64,000 nucleotides of DNA from Clostridium sp. (GCA_018377235.1 JAGZZT010000001.1:1-64000); one strand, 5' to 3'; positions 33,555 to 42,465 are shown, counted from the first letter of the stretch. Numbers and translations: made by a program. Notes: a model not told the origin generated them from the letters alone.

Positions 33555-35582
33555 ATGAACAGAACAATCAGAAACTTTTTTATATGCATGGCCGCGGCGC
33601 TTGCAATGGCCCTGGCGCCTTTCCGGGCGGAGATTGCCCTTGCCGCGACAGCGAAGATTACTTTCAATGATCCGAAGCCCGAAGTGGGAGCAGAATTTAC
33701 CGTGACAGTGAAGGCTGCCACATCTGACGGTAATCTGGGAGGGGCCGATATTGTCCTTTCCTACGATCCAGCTGTGATAGAGTTTGTCAGTGGAAATAAT
33801 GCTAACGGAGGTGCGGGGACTGTCCGTCTGGTGGGAACAATGGACTCTTCCAGCACAAAAAGCTTTGATTTCAGCCTGAAATTTAAGGCAGTTCAGGCGG
33901 GAAGCACTCAGATCAGCGTCAGCAGCTCAGAATTTTATGATTCAGATATGCAGGCTATGACAGTAAGCCATTCTGGAAGCTCCTCTGTACAGGTACAGGC
34001 GCCTGCTGCTTATTCCAGTGAAGCCTCTCTTACCTCTCTGAAAATTTCTCCAGGAGGCATTTCTCCGGCATTTTCTCCGGATGTTACCTCCTATACAGCA
34101 AACGTAGGAGCAGATGTAAGTAAAATTGCAGTCAGCGCAGAGAGAAAAGACCCAAAATCAAAACTAGTGGTTTCAGGTGACAGCAATCTGCAGCCTGGGG
34201 AAAATAAAGTGGTATGCAAGGTGACGGCTGAGGATGGGAAGACTGTAAAAAACTATACCATTGCCGTGACAAGGATGGCTGCCGGAGAGACAGAAGCTCT
34301 CTCTGAAAGTGAAGCAGAGGAAACGCAGGCAGCGGTTTTAGGAGAACTGAAGACAGAGATAGAAGGAAAGGAGTATCTGGTGGCGTCCTCCTTTGATCAG
34401 TCTCTGCTGCCTGCAGGTTTTACTACATCTACAGTAACCTATCAGGAACAGGACATTATGGGTGGTGAAAATGGAGATTTGACGATTCTCTATCTCCAGG
34501 ATCCGGAGGGAAGCGAAGGTTTCTGGTTTTATGATGCAGAATCAGGAGAATTTACCCGTTATGCCAATATCCATGTGAGCGAGAAGAATATTACAGTGCT
34601 TCCGGCAGATGAGGCGCCGGAGGTTCCAGAGGGATTTGCAGAGACAACTATTCAGCTGAACGGAGATTACAAGGTAGAAGGCTGGGTATGGGAAAGCGAT
34701 GCTGATCAGAGATACTGTGTTGTCTATGGAATGAACGAAAACGGAGAAAAGGGTCTGTACCGTTATGATATCGGCGAGAAGACAATTCAGCGGTATTTTG
34801 AGGATCCTGCTGTTAAAAGCTCCTATTCGGATGAAGAGGTGGAAGCCTTTATCCAGGAATACAATGACATGAATCAGCTGTATCGCCTGCGTCTCATTAT
34901 TATCATAGCTTTAGGTGCAGTATGTGTGATTCTTATCGTTATGGTAATAGTTCTTCTTAAGAAAAAGGCAGGCGGAAATGGATCGGATCATCCGCATGAC
35001 CAGGGAACCCCAAATTCCGGCGGAAGCAGACGAGCGGCAGATGTTCCGGCTCAGGCTGGGAAAAACCTTCGGAGAGAGGAAAGAACGGAGCGCAGTGTGC
35101 ACAGACCAGAGAAACGTGAAACGGCAGAAGGATTGGGAAGACATCAGACTTCCAGCCGTCCGATACCTCAGAGAGGCGAAGGCCATAGAGCAGAAAGAGG
35201 ACAAAGAACGGAGCGGGACAGGATCATACAGGATATGGGACACTCTCAGGAGGAAAGAAAGAGACAGCAGCGTCCAGTGTCCCAGACCAGAGTTTCTGCT
35301 GGTCCCGACAGGCAGGAGCCTTCTTCCAGAGACGGGGCGAACCGATCTGGAAGGGATTCTGATTATAAGGTGCAGGAAAGAAGACCGGTACACTCTCAGG
35401 GTCAGCCTGTGCAGCGCAGGGCTCCTGAACGAAAAACTCAGAGTACCAGAGAAAACCGCCCAATGCCTCATAATTCTCCGCGCAGAGAGATGGCATCTGC
35501 AGTCAGAAATACAGAAGCAGGTTCTAAACATCCTGAGAAGCGGAAGAAAGAGGATATTGATCTGCTGGATCTCGACAATTAA
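33555..35582 (+). CDS. Membrane-anchored cohesin-domain protein with long charged cytoplasmic tail
   Basis: The 675-residue product has a signal peptide (about 1-31, cleavage near ALA), a cohesin domain (about 34-147; VGAEFTVTVKA, GGADIVLSYDPAVIEFV, FKAVQAGSTQISVSSSEFYD), a cadherin-like module (about 158-241), a further outer domain of unknown type (about 260-425), one transmembrane helix (about 446-468) and a 207-residue tail rich in Arg, Glu, Gln, Ser and Pro, probably disordered, ending EDIDLLDLDN. Signal peptide in, cohesin out, tail in the cytoplasm. It lies 61 bases after the dockerin enzyme, without a terminator between, so the two are likely co-transcribed and bind each other. ATG 33555 follows GGGAGA. 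Long open frames in the tail region on other frames are by-products of its composition. Confidence 0.85.
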   Translation: MNRTIRNFFICMAAALAMALAPFRAEIALAATAKITFNDPKPEVGAEFTVTVKAATSDGNLGGADIVLSYDPAVIEFVSGNNANGGAGTVRLVGTMDSSSTKSFDFSLKFKAVQAGSTQISVSSSEFYDSDMQAMTVSHSGSSSVQVQAPAAYSSEASLTSLKISPGGISPAFSPDVTSYTANVGADVSKIAVSAERKDPKSKLVVSGDSNLQPGENKVVCKVTAEDGKTVKNYTIAVTRMAAGETEALSESEAEETQAAVLGELKTEIEGKEYLVASSFDQSLLPAGFTTSTVTYQEQDIMGGENGDLTILYLQDPEGSEGFWFYDAESGEFTRYANIHVSEKNITVLPADEAPEVPEGFAETTIQLNGDYKVEGWVWESDADQRYCVVYGMNENGEKGLYRYDIGEKTIQRYFEDPAVKSSYSDEEVEAFIQEYNDMNQLYRLRLIIIIALGAVCVILIVMVIVLLKKKAGGNGSDHPHDQGTPNSGGSRRAADVPAQAGKNLRREERTERSVHRPEKRETAEGLGRHQTSSRPIPQRGEGHRAERGQRTERDRIIQDMGHSQEERKRQQRPVSQTRVSAGPDRQEPSSRDGANRSGRDSDYKVQERRPVHSQGQPVQRRAPERKTQSTRENRPMPHNSPRREMASAVRNTEAGSKHPEKRKKEDIDLLDLDN

Positions 35583-35622
35583 GATTTCATATAAAAAGCA
35601 GGGAAACAGCTGTCCTTGGAAG

Positions 35623-35676
35623 AAGCAGGCCGCAGCCAGTGCAGAGAGAAAGTGCATGGCTGCGGCCTGCTTTCTC
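35623..35676 (+). terminator. Terminator of the cohesin/dockerin unit
   Basis: AAGCAGGCCGCAGCCA (35623-35638) is perfectly complementary to TGGCTGCGGCCTGCTT (35657-35672), then TCTC. Very strong stem with a short, imperfect U-tract. Confidence 0.7.
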
Positions 35677-35704
35677 GCTCAAGGAACAGCCAAAATGAAA
35701 AAGC

Positions 35705-35744
35705 TTGACGGAATGAGCCACAATGTTATATACTTATTATAACA
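35705..35744 (+). promoter_or_regulatory. Promoter and palindromic operator of the gntR-mcsA-mcsB-clpC operon
   Basis: TTGACG (35705-35710), an 18-bp spacer and TATACT (35729-35734). A perfect inverted repeat TGTTATA-N7-TATAACA (35724-35730 and 35738-35744) straddles the -10, and a further half-like GATATAAC follows at 35745-35752. An operator on the -10 directly before a GntR-type gene suggests autorepression. No tandem GGTCAAA heptads of the CtsR type are seen. Confidence 0.7.
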
Positions 35745-35768
35745 GATATAACGAAAGATGGTGAGCCT

Positions 35769-36155
35769 ATGGTATTGGAAATTGATTTTAACAGTGATGA
35801 GGCCCTTTATATTCAGCTGAGAAATCAGATCATTGTTGGGATTGCCACAGAACGTATCAGGGAGGGAGATTCCCTTCCCTCTGTGCGGCAATTGGCGGAA
35901 CACATTGGTATTAACATGCATACAGTAAATAAGGCATATTCTGTATTAAGACAGGAAGGGCTTGTGAAGCTGGATCGCAGGAGAGGTGCTGTCATCTGCC
36001 TTGATGTTGATAAGATGCGGGCAATAGAGGAAATGAAGAGGGACTTAGGCGTTATTCTGGCCAGAGGCTGCTGTAAGCACATCAGCCGGGCAGAGGTTCA
36101 CGAGCTGGTAGACTCCATTTTCGATGCGTTCGCAGACAACGGCGGCAGCTGCTAG
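35769..36155 (+). CDS. GntR-family regulator, YtrA/YhcF type
   Basis: A 128-residue regulator with an N-terminal winged helix-turn-helix (about 10-75; YIQLRNQIIVGIATERIREG, SVRQLAEHIGINMHTVNKAYSVLRQEGLV in the family layout) and a short C-terminal helical tail (about 80-125) in place of a ligand domain, as in the YtrA subgroup. It is the first gene of the mcsA-mcsB-clpC group, the position occupied by ctsR in Bacillus and many Clostridia. It probably represses its own operon through the palindrome over the -10. The inducer is unknown. The two adjacent Cys in RGCCKHIS could sense thiol stress, which is speculation. Confidence 0.9.
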   Translation: MVLEIDFNSDEALYIQLRNQIIVGIATERIREGDSLPSVRQLAEHIGINMHTVNKAYSVLRQEGLVKLDRRRGAVICLDVDKMRAIEEMKRDLGVILARGCCKHISRAEVHELVDSIFDAFADNGGSC

Positions 36156-36175
36156 TCTGTATGGTTCAGACAGAA

Positions 36176-36194
36176 TCCTGCCTGCCTGGCAGGA
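36176..36194 (+). repeat. Intercistronic hairpin between gntR and mcsA
   Basis: TCCTGCC (36176-36182) pairs with GGCAGGA (36188-36194), loop TGCCT. No U-tract; possibly an mRNA processing or stability element. Confidence 0.5.
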
Positions 36195-36219
36195 ATGAAA
36201 CAGCCATGGAGGATAAAAT

Positions 36220-36774
36220 ATGTTGTGTGAAAGGTGTAAAATCCGAGAGGCGAATATCAAATATACAGAAGTGATTAATGGGGTGAAGACGGAACATAAT
36301 CTGTGTTCTCAGTGTGCGAAGGAATTGGATTTCGGCCAGTATTCTGCTATTTTTGACGGTGAATTTCCGCTGGGAAGACTGCTGTCCGGACTGCTGGGAC
36401 TGGAGGGTGCTTCTGATGAGGAGGAAAACCGACAGGAGATTGCGTGTCCTACCTGCGGCACTACCTATGAGGAATTTATAGAGAAGAGTCGTTTCGGCTG
36501 CCCTGATTGCTACCGGGTATTCGATCTTCTTATTGGAGAGAAAATTAAAAAAATGCAGGGAAACGATATCCATACAGGAAAACGGCCGAGATTTCAGGTG
36601 GAGGAGAGGGATACTCACGTAGAAAAGGACGGGGAGCTGAAGCTTTCTAAGGAAGAGGAGATCCGGGGACTGGAACGCAAACTCAGAGAGGCTCTGCGCT
36701 GCGAGGAATATGAGACAGCAGCGAGATGCCGGGATGAGATCCGGGCTCTGAAGGCGGAGGACAAAGATGAGTAG
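36220..36774 (+). CDS. mcsA: McsA, zinc-finger/UVR activator of the arginine kinase
   Basis: The 184-residue protein has four CxxC pairs (C3/C6, C29/C32, C76/C79, C94/C97) forming two zinc fingers, and a C-terminal UVR motif (about 140-178, GLERKLREALRCEEYETAA). McsA binds and activates McsB and senses thiol and metal stress. GGAGG lies before the ATG. It overlaps mcsB by 8 bases. Confidence 0.94.
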   Translation: MLCERCKIREANIKYTEVINGVKTEHNLCSQCAKELDFGQYSAIFDGEFPLGRLLSGLLGLEGASDEEENRQEIACPTCGTTYEEFIEKSRFGCPDCYRVFDLLIGEKIKKMQGNDIHTGKRPRFQVEERDTHVEKDGELKLSKEEEIRGLERKLREALRCEEYETAARCRDEIRALKAEDKDE

Positions 36775-37801
36775 ATGGTTTGAGGAAGTGAAAAGCGAGA
36801 ATTCCAGTATAGTGGCAAGCCGCATCCGGCTGGCAAGGAACTGGGAGGAGTATCGATTTCCGGGAAGTCTGACTTCTGAGGAAGCCAAAGAGATGATCCG
36901 AAGGCTGAAGCAGGAGCTGAGAGGACTGCCGGATGAAGAAGGGAAAGACTGCGAATACCTGGATTTAGAGCGGATGCCGGATTTGGAGCGCAGAGCCCTC
37001 AGGGAGAGACGCCTGATCAGCAGAAGCATGGCGGAGAAAAAGACACCTGGCGGTCTGATCCTTTCAGATGATGAGAGAATCAGCCTGATGTTAAACGGCG
37101 ATGACCATATTAGAATCCAGGTTATGGATCAGGGATTGGCTTTAAAGGAGTGCTATGAAAAGGCAGACTGCCTGGATAATTATATTAATGAAAGAATTCC
37201 CTACGCATTCAATGAAAAATATGGGTATCTTACTACCTATCCCACTAATGTGGGAACAGGATTGAAGGCATCTGTGATTGTTCATCTTCCTACACTGTCC
37301 CTGAGTAAGAAATTTCAGGATCTTTTGGGAGATATGGGACGGTTTGGGGCTGTGGTCAGAGGCCTTCATGGAAGGCCTGGAGAAAATGCCGGCGATCTCT
37401 ATGAAGTGACCAATCAGAAGACGCTGGGGCTGTCGGAGAAGGAAATTCTGGAACTGGTGGAGAATGTTGCGGTTCAGCTGACAGATCAGGAGGCTCAGGT
37501 CAGAAAGATTGCATTGGAGAAACAGAGATTAATGATAGAGGATGAGGTATATAAAGCTTACGGAGTTCTCCGCTATGCCAGAAGACTGGCTGTTAAGGAC
37601 GCCCAGACTTTTCTGTCTCACATCAGGGCAGGAGTATCGGATGGTCTGATTCAGTTTAGAGAGCCCTGCTCTATTTATGGACTGATGGTGGAAATCCAGA
37701 ATGCAAATCTTCAGAAGAATTCCAGCAGACCTCTTAACAAGGAAGAGCTGGAGACGGCCAGAGCGGCCTGCATCAGAGCTTATCTGCCTGAAATAGAATA
37801 G
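36767..37801 (+). CDS. mcsB: Protein arginine kinase McsB
   Basis: Phosphorylates arginine residues on proteins, marking them for ClpC-ClpP. The 344 residues match the guanido-kinase catalytic domain: SSIVASRIRLARNWEEYRFP-type start at about 12-31, the EDHIRIQ-like segment (here GDDHIRIQVM), a YLTTYPTNVGTGLKASV stretch with Cys-to-other variation at the phosphagen position, and RGLHGRPGENAGDLYEV near 200. The start overlaps the mcsA end, suggesting translational coupling. Usually the kinase also inactivates CtsR; here no CtsR is present in the operon. Confidence 0.96.
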   Translation: MSRWFEEVKSENSSIVASRIRLARNWEEYRFPGSLTSEEAKEMIRRLKQELRGLPDEEGKDCEYLDLERMPDLERRALRERRLISRSMAEKKTPGGLILSDDERISLMLNGDDHIRIQVMDQGLALKECYEKADCLDNYINERIPYAFNEKYGYLTTYPTNVGTGLKASVIVHLPTLSLSKKFQDLLGDMGRFGAVVRGLHGRPGENAGDLYEVTNQKTLGLSEKEILELVENVAVQLTDQEAQVRKIALEKQRLMIEDEVYKAYGVLRYARRLAVKDAQTFLSHIRAGVSDGLIQFREPCSIYGLMVEIQNANLQKNSSRPLNKEELETARAACIRAYLPEIE

Positions 37802-37835
37802 AAAAAGAACTGGTATACAGGAGGAATTAAGTTAT

Positions 37836-40355
37836 ATGATAGATCGTTTTACAGAGAAGGCCAGAGAGGCGATCCAGACAGCAGCAGAGCTGGCGGCGCA
37901 GCTGGATCACGGCTATGTAGGGACAGAACATCTGCTTCTCGGCCTTATCAGAGAAGGGACGGGAGTCGCTGCCATGATTCTTGGACACTATGGAGTGACA
38001 GAAGAAAAGGTATTGTCGCTCATGGAACGTCTTATTTCCCCGGCTTCCCCCACCAGAGTACAGGGAGAACTGGAGTATACACCGGGCGCCAGACAGGTGC
38101 TGGAAGCCAGCTATGAGGAGGCTGTTCTGTTTAAAGCGCCTCTGATTGGAACAGAGCATATTTTAATCGCCATGATTAAGAACGGAAAATGTACAGCAGC
38201 CAGACTGTTAAATACAATGAATGTAAATATTCAGAAGCTGTATGTGGATTTGCTCAACGCCATGGGCGACGATGCTCCGGCTGACAGAGAGGAACTGGCG
38301 GGAAAGGCAAAAAAGGATAAGGGAGAGACTCCGAACCTGGATCATTTCAGCCGTGATTTAACTCAGATGGCCAGAGAGGGAAAGCTGGATCCGGTGATAG
38401 GAAGAGAAGCTCAGATGCGCCGTGTAATTCAGATTTTAAGCAGGCGTACAAAGAACAACCCCTGTTTAATCGGAGAGCCGGGAGTGGGAAAAACGGCGGT
38501 GGCAGAAGGTCTGGCTCAGATGATTGTAAACGGCGATGTGCCGGAGACTATTGCTGGAAAACGTCTGGTAAGCCTGGATCTCTCTGGAATGGTAGCAGGC
38601 AGCAAGTACCGGGGAGAGTTTGAAGAGAGAATCAAGAAAGTTCTTGCTGAAATCCGAGAGGACGGCAATGTTCTGCTTTTCATTGACGAGATCCATACTA
38701 TTATCGGAGCCGGAGGAGCAGAGGGCGCTATCGACGCCTCCAATATCTTAAAGCCGTCTCTGGCCAGAGGAGAGCTTCAGCTGATAGGAGCCACCACAGT
38801 GGAAGAGTACAGGAAGTATATAGAGAAGGATGCTGCACTGGAACGCCGTTTCCAGCCTGTAATGGTGGAGGAACCGTCAGAGGAAGAATCTCTGGAGATT
38901 CTGAAGGGGCTTCGCAGCTGCTATGAGGAGCACCATAAAGTGGAGATCACTGACGAGGCTCTGGAGGCAGCGGTAAAACTGTCTGCCCGGTATATTAATG
39001 ATCGGTTCCTTCCTGACAAGGCGATTGACTTGATTGACGAGGCGTCTTCTAAAATTCGTCTGACTGTTTACACAGAGCCGGAGGAGATTAAGATTCTGGA
39101 AGAAGAGATCAGAACTCTGGAGGAAGAAAAAGAAGATGCTATCCGGGCAGAGGCCTATGAAAAAGCCGGAGATATTAAAAAGAAACAGGAAAAGAAACAG
39201 CAAAAAATAGAGGAAGTCCGCGCTGGATGGCAGGAGGAAAAGCAGAAAAGAAAGCTGTCTGTGGGAGAAAACGAGGTGGCGGATGTGGTTTCTCAATGGA
39301 CGAAAATCCCAGTGAAAAAGCTGTCAGAGGGAGAGTCTGAGCGCCTGTTAAAGCTGGAGGGAGTGCTTCACGAGAGAGTAGTAGGGCAGAATGAGGCTGT
39401 CTGTGCGGTGGCCAAGGCTATCAGAAGAGGCAGAGTAGGCCTCAAGGATCCCAAACGTCCAATTGGCTCTTTCCTGTTCCTGGGACCGACAGGAGTGGGA
39501 AAGACAGAGCTGTCCAAGGCCCTCTGCGAAGCTATGTTCGGCACAGAGAACGCCATGATCCGCGTAGATATGTCGGAATACATGGAAAAGCACAGTGTCT
39601 CCAGAATGATCGGTTCCCCGCCAGGATATGTGGGTTACGACGAGGGAGGACAGCTGAGCGAGAAGGTAAGAAGAAATCCTTATTCAGTCATTCTGTTCGA
39701 TGAGATAGAGAAAGCCCATCCAGATGTCTTCAATATCCTCCTGCAGATTTTAGATGACGGCCACATTACTGATGCCCAGGGCAGGAAGATTGATTTCAAA
39801 AATACGATTCTCATTATGACCTCCAATGCGGGGGCAGAAAATATTATTTCCCCGAAGCGTCTGGGATTTGCCTCTGAAAATGATGAGAAAGCTAATTACA
39901 ATTTCATGAAAGACCGGGTGATGGAAGAGGTAAAGCGTCTGTTCCGCCCGGAGTTTTTGAACAGAATTGACGATATCATTGTCTTCCACCCTCTGAATAT
40001 GGAAAATATCAGAGAAATTGCCGGTATTATGACAGCTTCTATTGCCAAGAGGACGAAGGAGCAGATGAATATTACTCTTGCAGTGGACAGCAGCGCCAGA
40101 GATTATCTGGCCGAGAAGGGCTATGATGAAAAATATGGCGCAAGACCTCTTAGAAGGACCATCCAGACCATGATCGAGGATCGTCTGGCAGAGGAAATCC
40201 TTGCCGGAACCTTTAAGAGCGGAGATACAGTAGCCGTGAAAAAAGGGAAGGATGGGCTGCTTTTTTCTAAAAAAGCCAAGAGAGCTGCAGCCAGGAAGAC
40301 AGCGGGAAAGACAGAAAAAAGCTCTGGTTTTTTAACTGGAACTGTGATAGAATAA
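37836..40355 (+). CDS. clpC: ATP-dependent unfoldase ClpC
   Basis: A Hsp100 unfoldase of 839 residues feeding ClpP. Domains: Clp N-domain (1-145), AAA1 (Walker A GEPGVGKT at 213-220, Walker B LLFIDEIHT), a middle region with UVR-like helix (about 425-460, EEKEDAIRAEAYEKA), AAA2 (Walker A GPTGVGKT at 550-557, Walker B VILFDEIEKAHPD) and a C-terminal D2-small domain with a Lys-rich tail. GGAGG precedes the ATG. Part of the gntR-mcsA-mcsB-clpC stress operon. Confidence 0.97.
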   Translation: MIDRFTEKAREAIQTAAELAAQLDHGYVGTEHLLLGLIREGTGVAAMILGHYGVTEEKVLSLMERLISPASPTRVQGELEYTPGARQVLEASYEEAVLFKAPLIGTEHILIAMIKNGKCTAARLLNTMNVNIQKLYVDLLNAMGDDAPADREELAGKAKKDKGETPNLDHFSRDLTQMAREGKLDPVIGREAQMRRVIQILSRRTKNNPCLIGEPGVGKTAVAEGLAQMIVNGDVPETIAGKRLVSLDLSGMVAGSKYRGEFEERIKKVLAEIREDGNVLLFIDEIHTIIGAGGAEGAIDASNILKPSLARGELQLIGATTVEEYRKYIEKDAALERRFQPVMVEEPSEEESLEILKGLRSCYEEHHKVEITDEALEAAVKLSARYINDRFLPDKAIDLIDEASSKIRLTVYTEPEEIKILEEEIRTLEEEKEDAIRAEAYEKAGDIKKKQEKKQQKIEEVRAGWQEEKQKRKLSVGENEVADVVSQWTKIPVKKLSEGESERLLKLEGVLHERVVGQNEAVCAVAKAIRRGRVGLKDPKRPIGSFLFLGPTGVGKTELSKALCEAMFGTENAMIRVDMSEYMEKHSVSRMIGSPPGYVGYDEGGQLSEKVRRNPYSVILFDEIEKAHPDVFNILLQILDDGHITDAQGRKIDFKNTILIMTSNAGAENIISPKRLGFASENDEKANYNFMKDRVMEEVKRLFRPEFLNRIDDIIVFHPLNMENIREIAGIMTASIAKRTKEQMNITLAVDSSARDYLAEKGYDEKYGARPLRRTIQTMIEDRLAEEILAGTFKSGDTVAVKKGKDGLLFSKKAKRAAARKTAGKTEKSSGFLTGTVIE

Positions 40356-40390
40356 TGACTACACATAAGAAATACCAGGAGGGCAAGCAT

Positions 40391-40804
40391 ATGCCAGTAG
40401 TAAATGAATTAATCCGTATTGAGGATGACGGCACAATCAGTTTTGGCAATTATAAGCTGACAGAGAAGTCGAAGCTTGATAATTTCGAGTACAAAGGCGA
40501 TATCTACAAGGTAAAAACCTATGATGAGATCACAAAGCTCGAAAGAAACGGACTGTTCGTATATGAGTCAGTTCCGGGAACAGCTGTCAGCCACTTCGCT
40601 GTGGACGACACAACTGTGAAGTTCTGTGTGGAGGGAGCCAAGGATGCCCAGGTAACGCTTCAGCTGGAGGACGACTGCGAGTATGAGGTATTTGTGGACG
40701 GAGCGGCAGTCGGGGGCATGAAGACAAATTTAAGCGGCAAGCTGGTAGTCAGCGTAGAGCTGAATCAGGATGAAGCGGCTCAGATCAGAGTTACAAAGCG
40801 CTGA
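40391..40804 (+). CDS. Conserved small protein downstream of clpC
   Basis: A 138-residue soluble, acidic, beta-rich protein with no motif I can assign. Similar small proteins in Lachnospiraceae have been labelled endosialidase in databases; I see nothing here to support that activity. Features: MPVVNELIRIEDDGTISFGN at the start, a mid-region with FVYESVPGTAV, and a repeated Val/Glu strand pattern to the end. AGGAGGG lies eight bases before ATG 40391; the in-frame ATG at 40355 overlaps the clpC stop and is less likely. Placement between clpC and radA suggests co-expression with the protein-quality genes. Confidence 0.8.
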   Translation: MPVVNELIRIEDDGTISFGNYKLTEKSKLDNFEYKGDIYKVKTYDEITKLERNGLFVYESVPGTAVSHFAVDDTTVKFCVEGAKDAQVTLQLEDDCEYEVFVDGAAVGGMKTNLSGKLVVSVELNQDEAAQIRVTKR

Positions 40805-40844
40805 TGCCTGAAAAACAGCAGTGAATAAACAAGGAATGTTTCGG

Positions 40845-40875
40845 CAGAGGTCCCTTTAGGGGCCTCTGTCTGTTT
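40845..40875 (+). terminator. Terminator after the small gene
   Basis: CAGAGGTCCC (40845-40854) and GGGGCCTCTG (40859-40868) form a stem, followed by TCTGTTTT. Confidence 0.7.
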
Positions 40876-40909
40876 TCAAAGAGAGCGTGCAGGATAAAAG
40901 GAGAGCAAG

Positions 40910-42319
40910 GTGGCAAAAACGAGAACAACAGTGTTTTTTTGCAGTGAGTGCGGCTATGAATCAGCTAAGTGGACGGGACAGTGCCCTGCCTGCCGCGCCT
41001 GGAACACGATGGTGGAAGGGCTGGCAGAGCCAGCTTCCAAGGGCATGGTTCCCAGAGGCGGCCTCACTTTGTCGGGAATGGCAGGAGGCTTGAATGGAAG
41101 AAATACGGCGTTCCAGGATATAGTTCCGAAAAGTCTGTCGGAAATTGAACTGGAGAGTGAGGACCGGGCAGATACAGGCTTTGAGGAACTGAATCGAGTG
41201 CTGGGAGGCGGGGCAGTGAAGGGCTCTCTTGTCCTGGTAGGAGGCGATCCTGGAATCGGAAAATCGACGATTCTTCTGCAGGTCTGCAGAAACCTGGCAG
41301 AAAGAGGGCAGAAGGTACTGTATATTTCTGGAGAGGAGTCATTGAAGCAGATTAAACTGAGAGCCAGCCGGATTGGACAGATGAGAGAAAGCCTTTGCTT
41401 TCTGTGCGAGACTAATCTGGAGGTGATCCGGGAGGTGGTAAAGAGGACTTCTCCTGATACGGTTGTCATTGACTCTATTCAGACTATGTTTATGGAAGAA
41501 GTTTCCTCTGCCCCAGGAAGCGTAAGCCAGGTGCGTGAGTGTACCAATGCACTGCTCCAGATTGCTAAGGGGCTTGGAATTACAATCTTTATCGTAGGTC
41601 ATGTGACGAAAGAAGGGGTAGTGGCCGGCCCCAGAGTGCTGGAGCACATGGTAGATACAGTGCTGTATTTTGAAGGTGATCGCCATGCATCCTACCGGAT
41701 TCTCAGAGGAGTGAAGAACCGTTTTGGATCTACTAATGAAATCGGGGTATTTGAGATGCGGGAGGAAGGTCTGGCAGAGGTAAAGAATCCGTCTGAATTT
41801 ATGCTGGAAGGCCGTCCGGCTGGAGCTTCAGGAGCTGTAGCAGCCTGCTCCGTTGAGGGAACAAGACCTATGATGGCGGAGGTTCAGGCTCTTGTTACCA
41901 GAACCAATTTTGGAATGCCTAGAAGGACTGCGGCAGGAGCTGATTATAACAGGGTTAATCTGCTGATGGCTGTACTGGAAAAAAGATGTCATTATGATCT
42001 GGGGCAGATGGACGCCTATGTGAACATAGCGGGCGGTATGAAGATGAATGAGCCTGCCATGGATCTGGCCATTGTCATGGCCCTTATATCCAGTTATAAG
42101 GACAGGCCTCTGGATGAGAAAACGGCAGTATTTGGAGAGGTAGGGCTGTCTGGAGAGGTCCGCTCTGTGTCTATGGCAGAGCAGCGTGTTAATGAAGCAG
42201 TAAAGCTGGGATTTGAGGCCTGTATTCTGCCGCAGATCTGCCTGAATAAGATGAAAAAGCGGGATGATATCCGTTTGATTGGTGTAAGCAGTGTAAAGGA
42301 GGCAGTGGCAGTCCTGTAA
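40910..42319 (+). CDS. radA: DNA repair protein RadA (Sms)
   Basis: A RecA-like branch-migration ATPase for recombinational repair. The 469-residue protein has an N-terminal C4 zinc finger (CSECG and CPACR, about 10-30), a RecA core with Walker A GGDPGIGKST near residue 115, the RadA signature KNRFGSTNEIG near 267-277 and a Lon-like C-terminal domain (about 290-469). The GTG start at 40910 is favoured by AAAGGAG seven bases upstream. radA following clpC matches the Bacillus clpC-radA order. Confidence 0.96.
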   Translation: MAKTRTTVFFCSECGYESAKWTGQCPACRAWNTMVEGLAEPASKGMVPRGGLTLSGMAGGLNGRNTAFQDIVPKSLSEIELESEDRADTGFEELNRVLGGGAVKGSLVLVGGDPGIGKSTILLQVCRNLAERGQKVLYISGEESLKQIKLRASRIGQMRESLCFLCETNLEVIREVVKRTSPDTVVIDSIQTMFMEEVSSAPGSVSQVRECTNALLQIAKGLGITIFIVGHVTKEGVVAGPRVLEHMVDTVLYFEGDRHASYRILRGVKNRFGSTNEIGVFEMREEGLAEVKNPSEFMLEGRPAGASGAVAACSVEGTRPMMAEVQALVTRTNFGMPRRTAAGADYNRVNLLMAVLEKRCHYDLGQMDAYVNIAGGMKMNEPAMDLAIVMALISSYKDRPLDEKTAVFGEVGLSGEVRSVSMAEQRVNEAVKLGFEACILPQICLNKMKKRDDIRLIGVSSVKEAVAVL

Positions 42320-42388
42320 CAGGACTGCCTGTTTTTTGCGAAAAATGTATTAATTTAATATATAATATAAAAAAAGTGAAAAAAACAT

Positions 42389-42417
42389 TTGACAAGAAAA
42401 CAGGACTGTGCTATTAT
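42389..42417 (+). promoter_or_regulatory. Promoter of tRNA-Trp
   Basis: TTGACA (42389-42394), a 17-bp spacer and TATTAT (42412-42417), 49 bases before the tRNA 5' end. Confidence 0.75.
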
Positions 42418-42465
42418 ATAGAAGTCGACAGCAAGAACTGCTGAGAAAGACAGGAAAATGAATAA

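Noticed and set aside
34911..35742. Long open frames in two other frames over the cohesin-protein tail
   Set aside because: They arise from the Arg/Glu/Gln-rich composition with few stops. Neither has a convincing ribosome site or recognisable domain, and one runs through the terminator.
35700..35768. CtsR heptad operator before the clpC operon
   Set aside because: No tandem GGTCAAA-type heptads found; the only clear element is the TGTTATA/TATAACA palindrome.
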